DNA of 64,000 nt from Hyphomicrobiales bacterium (GCA_024236415.1 JACKKN010000013.1:1-64000), one strand, 5' to 3'. Counted from the stretch's first letter, positions 22,632 through 31,488 are shown. Notes: generated by a model not told the origin, from the sequence alone. Program-made: numbers and translations.

Positions 22632-22650
22632 AATTAAACAATGTTCAATT
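22632..22650. promoter_or_regulatory. AT-rich inverted repeat (operator-like)
   Basis: AATTAAAC-AAT-GTTCAATT is an 8-bp inverted repeat with one mismatch around a 3-bp centre, in an AT-rich island at 22624-22670. It lies just upstream of the AAGGAGG that serves the 48-codon frame and could be an operator or promoter for the minus-strand licD-like unit. No regulator gene is adjacent. Confidence 0.4.
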
Positions 22651-22810
22651 TAATCTCGAACCGTGTTCGGCGCAAGTCCTTCCCGCAGCCGGGAACCTCC
22701 CCCCTGCAGGTGGCTATGCAAAGACGGGACATCTGGTCTGGGGCACGGCGGGCTTGCCGCGGCCGGCGGGGCCATCGATAATTTTATGTAATCCTTTTCG
22801 GGAGACGACC

Positions 22811-23497
22811 ATGGCCCCTATTCGCCTGTCCGCGATCCGCGCCCCCCTGGTCGCGTTCCTGGCCCTTTTCCTGGTCGGGGCCTGCGCCCAGACGCCACAG
22901 ACCCTGTCCGAGGTCAGCCGCTTCCACGCCCTGGGGCCCAATGCCGGCGGCCGCACCTTCGCCGTGGCGGCCCTGGACCAGGCGCGCAAGGACGACCTGG
23001 AGTTCAGGAATTATGCCGCGCGCATCGAGACCGCCCTGCGCGGCCATGGCTTCCGCCCCGTCGCGGCGGGCGCCGAGCCGGATCTGATCGCCTTCGTCAA
23101 CTACGGCATCGATGCCGGCACCCCGGTGACCTCCAGCAGCCCGCGCTATCACTTCGAGCCCGGCGGCTACCACACCTATACCGGCCACATCCGCACCGCC
23201 GCGGGGTTGCAGCCCTACGTGGTCACGGCCTTCACCCCCGGGCGCCACGTCTATGCCGGCGAACGGACAGTCACCCGCACCGTCTATGGCGCCTTCCTGA
23301 CCCTCGACCTGGTGGAACGTGCCAGCCTGGGCACCGACAGCACCCGCAAGGTGTTCGAGGGGCGCGTCGTCACCAGCACCCGCCACCCGCTGTTGCCGAC
23401 GGTGATGCCGGCCATGGTGCGGGCCCTGTTCCACCAGTTCCCGGGGCGCAGCGGCGAGACCTACACCCTGCCCTCCTTCGATCCGCCGGCCGACTAG
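22811..23497 (+). CDS. DUF4136-family lipoprotein
   Basis: The 228-residue protein has a lipoprotein signal ('FLALFLVGACAQ', lipobox VGAC, Cys near residue 26). The mature region fits the DUF4136 pattern: 'FAVAALDQARKDDLEFRNYAARIETALRGHGFRPV' followed by a beta-rich domain with 'PDLIAFVNYGID' and a terminal helix region. The family's function is unknown; it is probably tethered to the outer membrane facing the periplasm. GGGAGACGACC precedes the ATG. It is convergent with the channel gene, 3 bp apart. Confidence 0.8.
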   Translation: MAPIRLSAIRAPLVAFLALFLVGACAQTPQTLSEVSRFHALGPNAGGRTFAVAALDQARKDDLEFRNYAARIETALRGHGFRPVAAGAEPDLIAFVNYGIDAGTPVTSSSPRYHFEPGGYHTYTGHIRTAAGLQPYVVTAFTPGRHVYAGERTVTRTVYGAFLTLDLVERASLGTDSTRKVFEGRVVTSTRHPLLPTVMPAMVRALFHQFPGRSGETYTLPSFDPPAD

Positions 23498-23500
23498 CGG

Positions 23501-24523
23501 CTATTCCGGTTCGGGCCGGAAGATGGCGCCGGCGGCCACGGCGCGGGCGACCCGCGCCGCCACCACCACGATCACCGCGCTGGCCAGGGCCAGCAGCGCC
23601 ACGGCCAGGGCCTGGGTCGCCATTCCCGGCACCAGGGCGTGGTAGCGCAGGGCGGCAGTGGCCATGGCCGCCAGGGGGAAGGTGTAGGCGGTCCAGGCCA
23701 GGCTGAACGGCACGCGGGCGAACAGGGGCGCCATGGTCAGCAGCACGGCGGTGATGAACAGGCCAACGTGGAACAGGACCCGGGCCAGGGGGTCCAGCAC
23801 CCCGCCGTTCAGCAGCAGGACCGACAGGAATCCGATGGCCGGCGGCGCCAGCAGCACGAACAGGGTAGGCAGGAACTTGGCCGGCATCTGGTGGTGGAAG
23901 ACGATGCGGTAGACCATGATGGGGAACAGCACGCCCCACAGCACGATGCCGACGGAAAAGAAGAACCAGCCCAGCTCCACCAGGCCCAGGGGGACGGCGC
24001 CCAGGGGCGCCACGATGTTGCCGACGATGGGGATGAACCAGGCCGGACTGGACTGCTGGATCTCGATGTTGTCGACGATCCAGCGGCGGAAGATGACCAC
24101 CGCCAGGATGAACTGGACCGCCGCTCCGACCCCGCCCAGGACATGCGCCGGCAGCCCGGCATAGGGCTGCGCCGCCACCGCCAGCAGCATCATGGAGATG
24201 GAGATGGTGGGAAAGAAGTTGACCCGCACCGGATGGCGGAACTCGGCCGCCACCGCGCCCGGATGGCGCAGGGCCTTGAGGGCGTACAGCAGGGCCGTGG
24301 CCAGGAACACCAGGGCCGCCAGGGCCAGGATCCCCTCGCCCACCGCCGCCGGCCAGGCCAGCACGTGGGCGGCGGCGCGCCAGGCCAGGCCCAGCCCCGC
24401 CAGCCCCATGGTCATGGCGAACAGGGGCACGGGCAGGTGCGCCAGGCCGGCGGGTGGGGCGGCGGCGGGGGCCTGGACGGGCGGGGCCGGCGGAACGTCG
24501 GCGGGGGCGGAGATGTGGGACAT
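23501..24523 (-). CDS. SLAC1/TehA-family anion channel or transporter
   Basis: This 340-residue protein has ten hydrophobic segments and resembles the tellurite-resistance/dicarboxylate transporter (TDT) family, which includes TehA and SLAC1 anion channels. Supporting stretches are 'LPVPLFAMTMGLAGLGLAW' at the first helix, 'FFPTISISMMLLAVAA' and 'PAWFIPIVGNIVAPLGA'. It would conduct anions or export a small acid; substrate unknown. No regulator gene is adjacent. The leader includes an A/T-rich stretch (24536-24566). Confidence 0.83.
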   Translation of the reverse strand: MSHISAPADVPPAPPVQAPAAAPPAGLAHLPVPLFAMTMGLAGLGLAWRAAAHVLAWPAAVGEGILALAALVFLATALLYALKALRHPGAVAAEFRHPVRVNFFPTISISMMLLAVAAQPYAGLPAHVLGGVGAAVQFILAVVIFRRWIVDNIEIQQSSPAWFIPIVGNIVAPLGAVPLGLVELGWFFFSVGIVLWGVLFPIMVYRIVFHHQMPAKFLPTLFVLLAPPAIGFLSVLLLNGGVLDPLARVLFHVGLFITAVLLTMAPLFARVPFSLAWTAYTFPLAAMATAALRYHALVPGMATQALAVALLALASAVIVVVAARVARAVAAGAIFRPEPE

Positions 24524-24535
24524 GGCGGGCGGACC

Positions 24536-24566
24536 TTTTGTTTATTAGGATATGCTTATATAAATG
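24536..24566. promoter_or_regulatory. AT-rich segment between divergent genes
   Basis: A 31-bp stretch with a very low GC content lies upstream of the channel gene (minus strand), containing TTATTAGGATATGCTTATAT with weak dyad symmetry (TTAT...ATAA). It is a plausible promoter or operator for the channel gene, or for the DUF898 gene 120 bp away on the other strand. No regulator can be named. Confidence 0.3.
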
Positions 24567-24686
24567 CTCGGCCGCGCCGATGCAACGCCGTCGTCGCGGC
24601 ATGGCGGGGCGGAATGGGTTGTAGCCGGCGCCGCGACGGCCTACCATTTCGCGACGCCGAGGGCTGGGGCAACGAAGAAAAGAGAC

Positions 24687-25913
24687 ATGGATCAACAAGA
24701 TCGCGGCGGCGCACCCGCCCCCGAACCCCGCCCCGCCGCGCCGGGCATGGCGCAGGTCGCCTTCTCGGGCCGCCGCGGGCCCCTGTTCAGCCTGCTGCTG
24801 CGCAACGCCGCCCTGACCCTGGTGACCCTGGGCATCTACCGGTTCTGGGCCAAGGTCCGCCTGCGCCGGTACTTCTGGCACAACATCAGCGTCCTGGGCG
24901 ATCCGCTGGAGTACTCCGGCACGGCCGTGGAGCTGCTGATCGGCTTCCTGATCGTCGTCGCCGTGCTGGTTCCCCTCAGCATGGCGTACGGCACCCTGGG
25001 CGCCATGGCCGCTGCCCTGGGACCCCGGGTGGGGATGGCGCTGGAGGCCGGTTACTACCTGGTCCTGTTCGCCCTGATCCAGGTCGGCTTCTACCGCATG
25101 TGGCGCTACCGCCTGACCCGCACCACCTGGCGCGGCATCCGTTTCGGCCAGGTGGGGTCGGCCCTGTGGTACATGTGGCGGGCCCTGGGCTGGATGGCCC
25201 TGACCATCCTGACCCTGGGCGTCGCCTATCCCTGGATGCGGGTGGACCTGACCGCCTATCGCCTGAACAACACCCAGTTCGGCGCCTCGCGGTTCAACTT
25301 CCAGGGTGCCGGGCGGGACCTGCTGGCGCCCTGGCTGTGGGCGCTGCTGGTCTGGCTGGTGCCCCTGGCGGTGTTCGTGTTTCTCAACCTCCAGCTGGTG
25401 ACCGACCTGACCCAGTACATGGACGGCGAGGAGATGACCGACCTGTCGACCCCGGATGCCGCCGTGGTGCTGCTGCCCTGGCTGGCGGTGCCGATCCTGT
25501 TCCTGCGGTTCAAGGTGTTCGAGTTCCGCTACGTCGCCGCGCGCACCCGCCTGGCGGACACCGGGTTCCATTCCGACATCCGCACCTCGGCGGTGGTGGT
25601 GGCCGCCATGGTCACCGGGTTCGCCTTCGTCATCCTGCTGGGGTCCATCCCGGTGTTGTTCCTGGTGGTGGGCACCGGTGCGGCCATGCTGACCCAGTCG
25701 GTGATCTTCGTCACCATCCCCCTGGTCCTGTTCGTCATCTTCATGATGTCGATCCTGGGCTACCTGATCTTCCGCTACGAACTGGTGGCCGCCGTGTGCC
25801 GCACGCTGACCATCACCGATCCCCAGGATCTGGAGAACACCGTGCGGCGCACGGGCGAGGACCCGTCGTTCGGCGAGGGGCTGGCCGATGCCTTCGACAT
25901 CGGCGCCATCTGA
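24687..25913 (+). CDS. DUF898 (YjgN-like) membrane protein
   Basis: A 408-residue inner-membrane protein with about seven to eight hydrophobic segments. It matches DUF898/YjgN through 'VAFSGRRGPLFSLLLRNAALTLVTLGIYRFWAKVRLRRYFW' near residue 25 and the repeated 'TLTILTLGVAYPWMRVDLTAYRLNNTQFG' element in the middle. The repeated F-x-G-R-x-G and W-x-x-x-R-x-R-x-Y-x-W motifs are diagnostic. Its function is unknown. The 3' end overlaps the M48 peptidase gene by 26 bp, which suggests that the membrane protein and peptidase are produced together. Confidence 0.85.
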   Translation: MDQQDRGGAPAPEPRPAAPGMAQVAFSGRRGPLFSLLLRNAALTLVTLGIYRFWAKVRLRRYFWHNISVLGDPLEYSGTAVELLIGFLIVVAVLVPLSMAYGTLGAMAAALGPRVGMALEAGYYLVLFALIQVGFYRMWRYRLTRTTWRGIRFGQVGSALWYMWRALGWMALTILTLGVAYPWMRVDLTAYRLNNTQFGASRFNFQGAGRDLLAPWLWALLVWLVPLAVFVFLNLQLVTDLTQYMDGEEMTDLSTPDAAVVLLPWLAVPILFLRFKVFEFRYVAARTRLADTGFHSDIRTSAVVVAAMVTGFAFVILLGSIPVLFLVVGTGAAMLTQSVIFVTIPLVLFVIFMMSILGYLIFRYELVAAVCRTLTITDPQDLENTVRRTGEDPSFGEGLADAFDIGAI

Positions 25914-27048
25914 CCGGCCGGCCGCGGCGCCGGACATCGCCGCCGTCTACAACGACGGCCACACGGCGCGCTCGCACCCGGGCCGGGTGCGGATGCGGGA
26001 CGGCCACCTGGAATTCTTGGACGGGACCGGCATGGCCCGCTGCCGCTGGCCATTGGACGAGGTGCACCTGGTGGCGCGCCCCGGCGACGGCCAGCCGGCG
26101 CGCCTGCGCCATGGTTTTACCGGCGACGCCCGCATCACCCTGGACGACGAGGCGGACCTGCCGCGGGTCGCCGCCCACTGCCCCAACCTGAACGCCGCCG
26201 CGCCGTCCCTGGGCCGCACCTGGAAGCCGCTGGTGTTCTGGTCCGCCGGCGCGGCGGCCGCCGTGGCGCTGCTGTTCCTGGTGGTGATCCCCTGGCTGGG
26301 GGGGCGCCTGGCGGCGGTGGTGCCGCCGGCCATGGAACGGGACCTGGGCGAGACGGCGCGGTCCCAGGTGCTGGACCTGCTGGCCATCACCGAGGGCCGT
26401 GCCCGGGCCGACATGGTGTGCCGCAGCGACGCCGGCGATGCCGCCCTGCGGGCCCTGACCGACCGCCTGCTGGGCGGCCGCGACCTGGGCCTGACCCGGA
26501 TCGAGGTGGTGAATTCAAAGATGGTCAACGCCCTGGCCCTGCCCGGGGGGTACATCATGGTCATGCGCGGGCTGCTGGACCAGGCCGGGAGTCCCGACGA
26601 ACTGGCCGGGGTGGTGGCCCACGAACTGGGCCACGTGCAGCGGCGCCATGCCCTGATCGTGACCTTGGAGCGCGCCGGCAGCGCCGCCGTCATCGGCCTG
26701 CTGCTGGGCGACGTCACCGGCGGCACGGTGCTGGCCGCCCTGGGCCAGGCCCTGGTCGGCGCCAGCTATGGCCGCGAGGCGGAGCGCGAGGCCGACGCCA
26801 TCGGCATCGAGATCATGCAGCGGGCCGGCGGCGACCCCGGCGCCCTGGCCCTGTTCTTCGACCGCCTGCGCAGGAAGGAGGGCGACCTGGCCAAATCCAT
26901 GGGCCTGTTCTCCACCCACCCGGCGTCCGAGGACCGCATCCGCATCCTGCGCCAGGCCGCCAAGCCGGCGTCGCCGTCGCCGATCCTGCCGGCCAAGGGC
27001 TGGCAGGCCCTGAGGGGGATCTGCGGCGGCGGGTCAGACGGCGACTGA
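25888..27048 (+). CDS. M48-family zinc metallopeptidase
   Basis: The 386-residue protein has a soluble N-terminal beta domain (about 1-100), one membrane helix (about 113-135) and an M48 peptidase domain. The zinc motif HEXXH is 'VVAHELGHVQRRH', and the third ligand region is 'REAEREADAIGIEIM' (ExxxD). 'FSTHPASEDRI' at the end is typical. It probably degrades misfolded membrane or periplasmic proteins, in the manner of Oma1/HtpX/LoiP. It starts inside the DUF898 gene (26-bp overlap); this DUF898-M48 pairing recurs in Proteobacteria, as I recall. Its 3' end overlaps the next convergent gene by 15 bp. Confidence 0.88.
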   Translation: MPSTSAPSDRPAAAPDIAAVYNDGHTARSHPGRVRMRDGHLEFLDGTGMARCRWPLDEVHLVARPGDGQPARLRHGFTGDARITLDDEADLPRVAAHCPNLNAAAPSLGRTWKPLVFWSAGAAAAVALLFLVVIPWLGGRLAAVVPPAMERDLGETARSQVLDLLAITEGRARADMVCRSDAGDAALRALTDRLLGGRDLGLTRIEVVNSKMVNALALPGGYIMVMRGLLDQAGSPDELAGVVAHELGHVQRRHALIVTLERAGSAAVIGLLLGDVTGGTVLAALGQALVGASYGREAEREADAIGIEIMQRAGGDPGALALFFDRLRRKEGDLAKSMGLFSTHPASEDRIRILRQAAKPASPSPILPAKGWQALRGICGGGSDGD

Positions 27049-27432
27049 CACCCACGCCACGATCTCGGCCACCTCGGCCCGGGCCAGGCGGCGGCGGGCC
27101 TGCAGGGCGCCGGCCACGGCGTTCATGGCCGACCACACCTTGGGCCCGTTGATGAAGCCCCGGGCCCAGGCCAGGGCCGGGTCGTCGGCGGCCATGCCGG
27201 CCGGCAGCAGGCGCGCCACCCGGGTCTCCCGCGCCCGCGCCTCGGCCATCAGGCCGGCGGCCTCGACCCGGCGGTCCCCGTCCGGCCCCTCCAGCCCCAC
27301 CAGGCCCACCAGGCCGCCGTCGACGGCGACCGCCGCAAAACCCAACCCCAGGTCCAGGGCGGCCACGGCACGGCCCGCCAGGGCCGTGGCCTCGGGTCGC
27401 GGCACATAGTCCCCGTCGGCCCAGCGGTGCAC
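27034..27432 (-). CDS. Hypothetical protein
   Basis: A 132-residue, Ala/Val-rich soluble protein that I do not recognise. It has good codon bias, an internal 'AVDGGLVGLVGLEGPDGDRRVEAAGLMAEA' region and a helical C-terminus ('ALQARRRLARAEVAEIVAWV'). It starts 3 bp after the stop of the quinone reductase gene on the same strand, so the two are probably one transcript. Its tail overlaps the M48 peptidase gene by 15 bp. Confidence 0.5.
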   Translation of the reverse strand: MHRWADGDYVPRPEATALAGRAVAALDLGLGFAAVAVDGGLVGLVGLEGPDGDRRVEAAGLMAEARARETRVARLLPAGMAADDPALAWARGFINGPKVWSAMNAVAGALQARRRLARAEVAEIVAWVSVAV

Positions 27433-27435
27433 GGC

Positions 27436-28188
27436 TCAGCTTCCCCGCGGTGGCAGACCCTGGCCCACGGTCAGGGGCGCCACGCCGGGTTTCAGGCGGC
27501 GGCCATCGAAGTCCTCCAGGGGATGGAACCGCAGCGGCGGCGTGGTCTCCACGGCGCGCAGACGGGCTTCGTAGTCGGCCAGCAAGGCCGCGCGCGCCGC
27601 CGCATCCACGCGGGCCGGACTGTAGGCGATATAGGGTGGCAGCACGTCGAAGCCGACGAAGTTCAGCATGCCGTTCTGGATCGGCCACAGCACCACGTCC
27701 AGGGCGCCGCTGAGGCCGTCGGCGGCGAAGCTGTCGGCGCCGCCGCCGGTTGTCATGGCGACCATGGCGCGGCGGCCGCGGAACCGGCCCTTGCTGAACC
27801 AACCCACGTCGCCGCCATAGGTGACCCCGGCGGCGAACACCCGGTCGACCCAGCCCTTGAGGATGGCCGGCAGGCCGAACCACCACAGGGGAAACTGCAG
27901 GATCAGCAGGTCCGCCGCCAGCAGCAGGTCAAGCTGGTGGCGGATGTCGGGCGCGAAGTCCATGCCGCGGGCCGCGGCCGCCGACTGCTCGGCCTGGACC
28001 TTGAAGAAGTCCGGGTTGGCCAGGGTGCCGAAGTCCTCGGCGTCGGCGGTGGCCTTGAAGTCGAGGGCGTAGAGGTCGGAGACGTTAACGTCGTGCCCCA
28101 TCCCGCCCAGCACCCGCACCGCCAGGTCGCGCATGGCGCCGTTGAAGGACTTGGGCTCCGGGTGGGCATAGACGACCAGGACGTTCAC
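27436..28188 (-). CDS. NAD(P)H dehydrogenase (quinone), flavodoxin-like fold
   Basis: The 250-residue flavoprotein begins 'VNVLVVYAHPEPKSFNGAM', the FMN/FAD-binding loop of the NQO1/MdaB/KefF family. It continues with 'LLLAADLLILQFPLWWFGLPAILKGWVDRVF', the strongest signature of this group, and 'TTGGGADSF'. It likely carries out two-electron reduction of quinones or nitro compounds in the cytosol. I placed the start at GTG 28188 because AGGGGGAG lies four bases upstream, rather than at an ATG 21 bp earlier. A 132-residue unknown gene follows 3 bp downstream. Confidence 0.9.
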   Translation of the reverse strand: MNVLVVYAHPEPKSFNGAMRDLAVRVLGGMGHDVNVSDLYALDFKATADAEDFGTLANPDFFKVQAEQSAAAARGMDFAPDIRHQLDLLLAADLLILQFPLWWFGLPAILKGWVDRVFAAGVTYGGDVGWFSKGRFRGRRAMVAMTTGGGADSFAADGLSGALDVVLWPIQNGMLNFVGFDVLPPYIAYSPARVDAAARAALLADYEARLRAVETTPPLRFHPLEDFDGRRLKPGVAPLTVGQGLPPRGS

Positions 28189-28249
28189 GGCGCTCCCCCT
28201 TTGTTCCATTCGGCTGTCGCGCCGGCATGGGCGCCACTATACTGCGCCC

Positions 28250-31087
28250 ATGCCCACAGCCGCCACCGCCGCCGTGATGCTGCCCGACGCCCCGGCGCTG
28301 ACCGCCGGGGCCGCCGGGGCGGTGTGGCTGAGCGGTGACGGCGAAGTCGAGTCCCTGCCCCTGAAGGAGGCGGCGCGGCGCCTGGAGGCCGGTGCCGCGC
28401 CCCTGGTGTGCAACGGCCGCGCCATGGCCCGGCGCCTGGGCACGGCGCGGCTGCCCATGTTCGACCTGCTGGAGCTGTTCGCCTTCGCCCGCCCGGCCCG
28501 GTTCTGCCTGCCCACGGCGCGGGGCCTGGCCGAGGCCCTGGACCTGCCCGCGCCCGACACCCACGAACGCGAGGCCGAGACCCTGTTCACAGCCGCCGCC
28601 GCCCTGCTGGCCGACCTGGCGGCCCTGGACGCCGGGGCCGCCGCCCAGGCCCGCGGCGTGGCCTGGGTCATGGCCCGCGGCCACTGGCCCTGGGGACCGG
28701 CGGTACTACGCGCGCTGGGCGCCGAGCCGGGAACCTCGCCGCGCAGTCCGCTGGACGGCCTGCGGGTGTGGACCCGGCTGCCCAAGTGGGAGGACGACGG
28801 CCCGCTGCCGCCGCCGGGCACCCTGCCGGTGGAACCGGTGGAGGCGCGGGCCGCCCTGAAACGCCTGCTGGGCGCCGACAGCGAGGAGCGGCCGCAGCAG
28901 CGGGACTACGCCTCGGCCGCCGCCGCCGCCTTCCTGCCGCGCGACAAGCAGGGCGAGCCGCGCCTGGTCCTGGCCGAAGCCGGCACCGGGGTCGGCAAGA
29001 CCCTGGGCTACATCGCCCCGGCCAGCGTCTGGGCGCGCAAGAACGAGGGCAGCGTGTGGATCAGCACCTTCACCCGCAACCTGCAGCGGCAACTGGACGG
29101 CGAGCTGGACCGCCTGTACCCGGACCCGGCCGAGAAGGCGCGCAAGGTGGTGGTGCGCAAGGGGCGCGAGAACTATTTCTGCCTGCTGAACTACCAGGAG
29201 GCCGTGGACCGCCTGGCCATCGGCGCCGCCGACCCGGTGGCGCTGGGGCTGATGGCGCGCTGGGCCCTGGCGACCCGCGACGGCGACATGGCCGGCGGCG
29301 ACTTCCCGGCCTGGCTGACCGACCTGCTGGGCTGGGCCGCCACCCTGGACATGACCGACACCCGCGGCGAATGCACCTATGCGGCCTGCCTGCATTACGG
29401 CCGCTGCTTCATCGAACGGTCCATCCGCCGCGCCCGGCGGGCCGAGATCGTGGTCGCCAACCACGCCCTGGTCATGGTCCAGGCGGCCCTGGGCGGGGCC
29501 ATGGGCGGCGGCGACGAGAGCACCCTGCCCGGCCGCTACGTGTTCGACGAGGGACACCACGTGTTCGGCGCCGCCGACTCGGCCTTCTCGGCCCACCTGA
29601 CCGGATACGAGGCCGCCGACCTGCGGCGCTGGATCCTGGGCGCCGAGGATTCGCGGCGCTCGCGGGCGCGCGGCCTGCGCGGGCGCATCGACGACCTGAT
29701 CGCCGACGACGAGCGGGCGCGCGAGCTGCGCGACGAGATCCTGCGCGCCGCCCGCGCCTTGGCCGGGCCCGGCTGGCGCCAGCGCCTGGCCGGCGGCACC
29801 CCCGTGGGTCCGACCGAGGCGTTCCTGGCCCTGGTGCGGCAGCAGGTCTTGGCCCGCGACGAGAACGTGGACGGCGCCTACAGCCTGGAGACGGCGACCC
29901 AACCGCCGGTGCCGGGCCTGATCGAGGCCGCCGACGAGCTGGCCGCCGCCCTGCTGCGCCTGGAGAAGCCCGTGGCCGGGCTGGTGGGGGCACTGTTCGC
30001 CACCCTGGACACCCGCGCCGAGGACCTGGACACGGCCACCCGCAACCGCATCGAGGCCGTGTGCCGCAGCCTGGAGCGGCGCGCCGTGCTGCCCCTGCGC
30101 GGCTGGCGCGCCATGCTGGCGGCCCTGGCGGCGGAGACGCCGCCCCAGTTCGTGGACTGGTTCGGGGTCGAGCGCGCCGACGGCCACGAGCGCGACCTGG
30201 GCATGCACCGCCACTGGGTCGACCCCACCCTGCCGTTCCACGAGGCGGTGACCGAGCCGGCCCAGGGGGTGCTGATCACCTCAGCCACCCTGCGCGACGC
30301 CTCGGGCGACGAGGACGCCGACTGGGCCGCCGCCGACGCCCGCACCGGGGCCGGCCACGCCCGGGCACCGGCGGTCCACGCCGCCGTGCCCTCGCCCTTC
30401 GACTACCCGGCCCAGACCCGGGTGCTGGTGGTCACCGACGTGGGCAAGAACCGGGCCGAGGACGTGGCGGCGGCGTATCGCGAGCTGTTCCTGGCCGCCG
30501 GCGGCGGGGCCCTGGGCCTGTTCACGGCCATCAGCCGCCTGCGCGCCGTCTATCAGCGCATCGCCGCGCCGCTGGACCGCGCCGGCATCGAGCTGCTGGC
30601 CCAGCACGTGGACCCCATGGACACCGGCACACTGATCGACATCTTCCGCGCCACCGAGGACGCCTGCCTGCTGGGCACCGACGCGGTGCGGGACGGGGTC
30701 GACGTGCCCGGCCGGTCGCTGCGCCTGATCGTGTTCGACCGGGTGCCCTGGCCGCGGCCCGACATCCTGCACAAGGCCCGGCGCAGGGCCTTCGGCGGCC
30801 GCGCCTATGACGAGATGCTGACCCGGCTGAAGCTGAAGCAGGCCTATGGCCGGCTGGTGCGGCGGGCCGGCGACCGCGGCGTGTTCGTGATGCTGGACCG
30901 GGCCCTGCCGTCGCGCCTGGCCGGCGCCTTCCCCGACGGGGTCGAGGTCACCCGCCTGGGCCTGCGCGACGCGGTGGCGGCGACGCGGGAATTCCTGGGC
31001 CCGGGTTCAGGAGGACTTGGGCGCCAGGACGATCAGCGCCAGGCCCAGGACCAGGGCGCCCACGGCGCCCCAGAAGGCGAGTGGTGA
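28250..31087 (+). CDS. DinG/XPD-like superfamily 2 DNA helicase
   Basis: A 945-residue helicase of the DinG/Rad3 group. The Walker A motif 'LAEAGTGVGKT' is near residue 242 and the DEAH-box variant is 'VFDEGHHVFGAADSAFS' near 432. Between them are four cysteines around residues 310, 375, 380 and 385 ('NYFC', 'CTYAACLHYGRC') matching the [4Fe-4S] domain of this family. Motifs V/VI are represented by 'GTDAVRDGVDVPGRSL' and 'QAYGRLVRRAGDRG'. It should unwind DNA 5'-3' in repair or R-loop resolution. The last 81 bp overlap a small convergent membrane-protein gene. Confidence 0.9.
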   Translation: MPTAATAAVMLPDAPALTAGAAGAVWLSGDGEVESLPLKEAARRLEAGAAPLVCNGRAMARRLGTARLPMFDLLELFAFARPARFCLPTARGLAEALDLPAPDTHEREAETLFTAAAALLADLAALDAGAAAQARGVAWVMARGHWPWGPAVLRALGAEPGTSPRSPLDGLRVWTRLPKWEDDGPLPPPGTLPVEPVEARAALKRLLGADSEERPQQRDYASAAAAAFLPRDKQGEPRLVLAEAGTGVGKTLGYIAPASVWARKNEGSVWISTFTRNLQRQLDGELDRLYPDPAEKARKVVVRKGRENYFCLLNYQEAVDRLAIGAADPVALGLMARWALATRDGDMAGGDFPAWLTDLLGWAATLDMTDTRGECTYAACLHYGRCFIERSIRRARRAEIVVANHALVMVQAALGGAMGGGDESTLPGRYVFDEGHHVFGAADSAFSAHLTGYEAADLRRWILGAEDSRRSRARGLRGRIDDLIADDERARELRDEILRAARALAGPGWRQRLAGGTPVGPTEAFLALVRQQVLARDENVDGAYSLETATQPPVPGLIEAADELAAALLRLEKPVAGLVGALFATLDTRAEDLDTATRNRIEAVCRSLERRAVLPLRGWRAMLAALAAETPPQFVDWFGVERADGHERDLGMHRHWVDPTLPFHEAVTEPAQGVLITSATLRDASGDEDADWAAADARTGAGHARAPAVHAAVPSPFDYPAQTRVLVVTDVGKNRAEDVAAAYRELFLAAGGGALGLFTAISRLRAVYQRIAAPLDRAGIELLAQHVDPMDTGTLIDIFRATEDACLLGTDAVRDGVDVPGRSLRLIVFDRVPWPRPDILHKARRRAFGGRAYDEMLTRLKLKQAYGRLVRRAGDRGVFVMLDRALPSRLAGAFPDGVEVTRLGLRDAVAATREFLGPGSGGLGRQDDQRQAQDQGAHGAPEGEW

Positions 31088-31285
31088 ATAGGTGGGCACG
31101 TCGCCCATGAACCCGCCGGCCATGTTGCCCACGGTGCACAGGTCGGTGGTGTAGTAGAAGCACTCGCTGGCCTTCTTCACGTTCTCGCCCAGCATCGGCT
31201 CGTAGAACAGGAACCACCAGGCCGTGGCGCCGACCAGCAGCACCACGCTGAGGATGATGAACAGCTTGCCCAGGCGCGCGATCAT
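31007..31285 (-). CDS. Small membrane protein of unknown function
   Basis: The 92-residue product has two hydrophobic helices, residues about 7-27 and 66-86, separated by a loop with two cysteines ('SECFYYTTDLCTVGN'). If the loop is periplasmic, the cysteines could form a disulfide. I do not recognise the family. The ATG at 31285 removes a proline/arginine-rich extension of poor quality. It overlaps the end of the DinG-like gene by 81 bp on the opposite strand and lies downstream of groEL. Confidence 0.6.
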   Translation of the reverse strand: MIARLGKLFIILSVVLLVGATAWWFLFYEPMLGENVKKASECFYYTTDLCTVGNMAGGFMGDVPTYSPLAFWGAVGALVLGLALIVLAPKSS

Positions 31286-31433
31286 GGTGGTGCGGAGGCT
31301 TCCTTCCCAAGGCGTGTGAGGGACCGCCGGCCGGCGGGGCGAGCGCGCGGGCGGCATCACCACCAGAAATAGTCCCATGGCGGACAGCGCGCAAGGGCCA
31401 CGACAGGGGCGCCACCGGGGCCCGGAAAGGAGA

Positions 31434-31461
31434 AGGGCCGCGCCCTGGCGGACGCGGCCCT
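31434..31461 (-). terminator. Possible groEL terminator hairpin
   Basis: Read on the minus strand, a 9-bp perfect stem AGGGCCGCG / CGCGGCCCT closes a 10-base loop, starting 28 bp after the groEL stop. It is followed by only a weak pyrimidine run (TCTCCTTTCC), so termination efficiency is uncertain. CCGGAAAGG occurs as a direct repeat on both sides (31422-31430 and 31462-31470). Confidence 0.5.
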
Positions 31462-31488
31462 CCGGAAAGGTCTGGGATGGGGTCGGGC

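Larger units (their letters stand above)
22446..22810. other. 365-bp region between divergent licD-like and DUF4136 genes
   Basis: Besides the possible small frame and the inverted repeat listed separately, this region contains the leader of the DUF4136 lipoprotein. 'TCGATAATTTTATGTAATCC' near 22775-22793 is AT-rich and promoter-like, followed by TTTTCGGGAGACGACC before the ATG. Nothing else is recognisable. Confidence 0.5.

Noticed and set aside
23370..25937. 855-residue minus-strand frame spanning three genes
   Set aside because: It reads antisense or out of frame through the DUF4136, channel and DUF898 genes and has no recognisable domain.
31422..31470. CCGGAAAGG direct repeats around the groEL hairpin as an insertion footprint
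   Set aside because: The enclosed segment is only the hairpin, with no element inside, so a target-site duplication is not supported.
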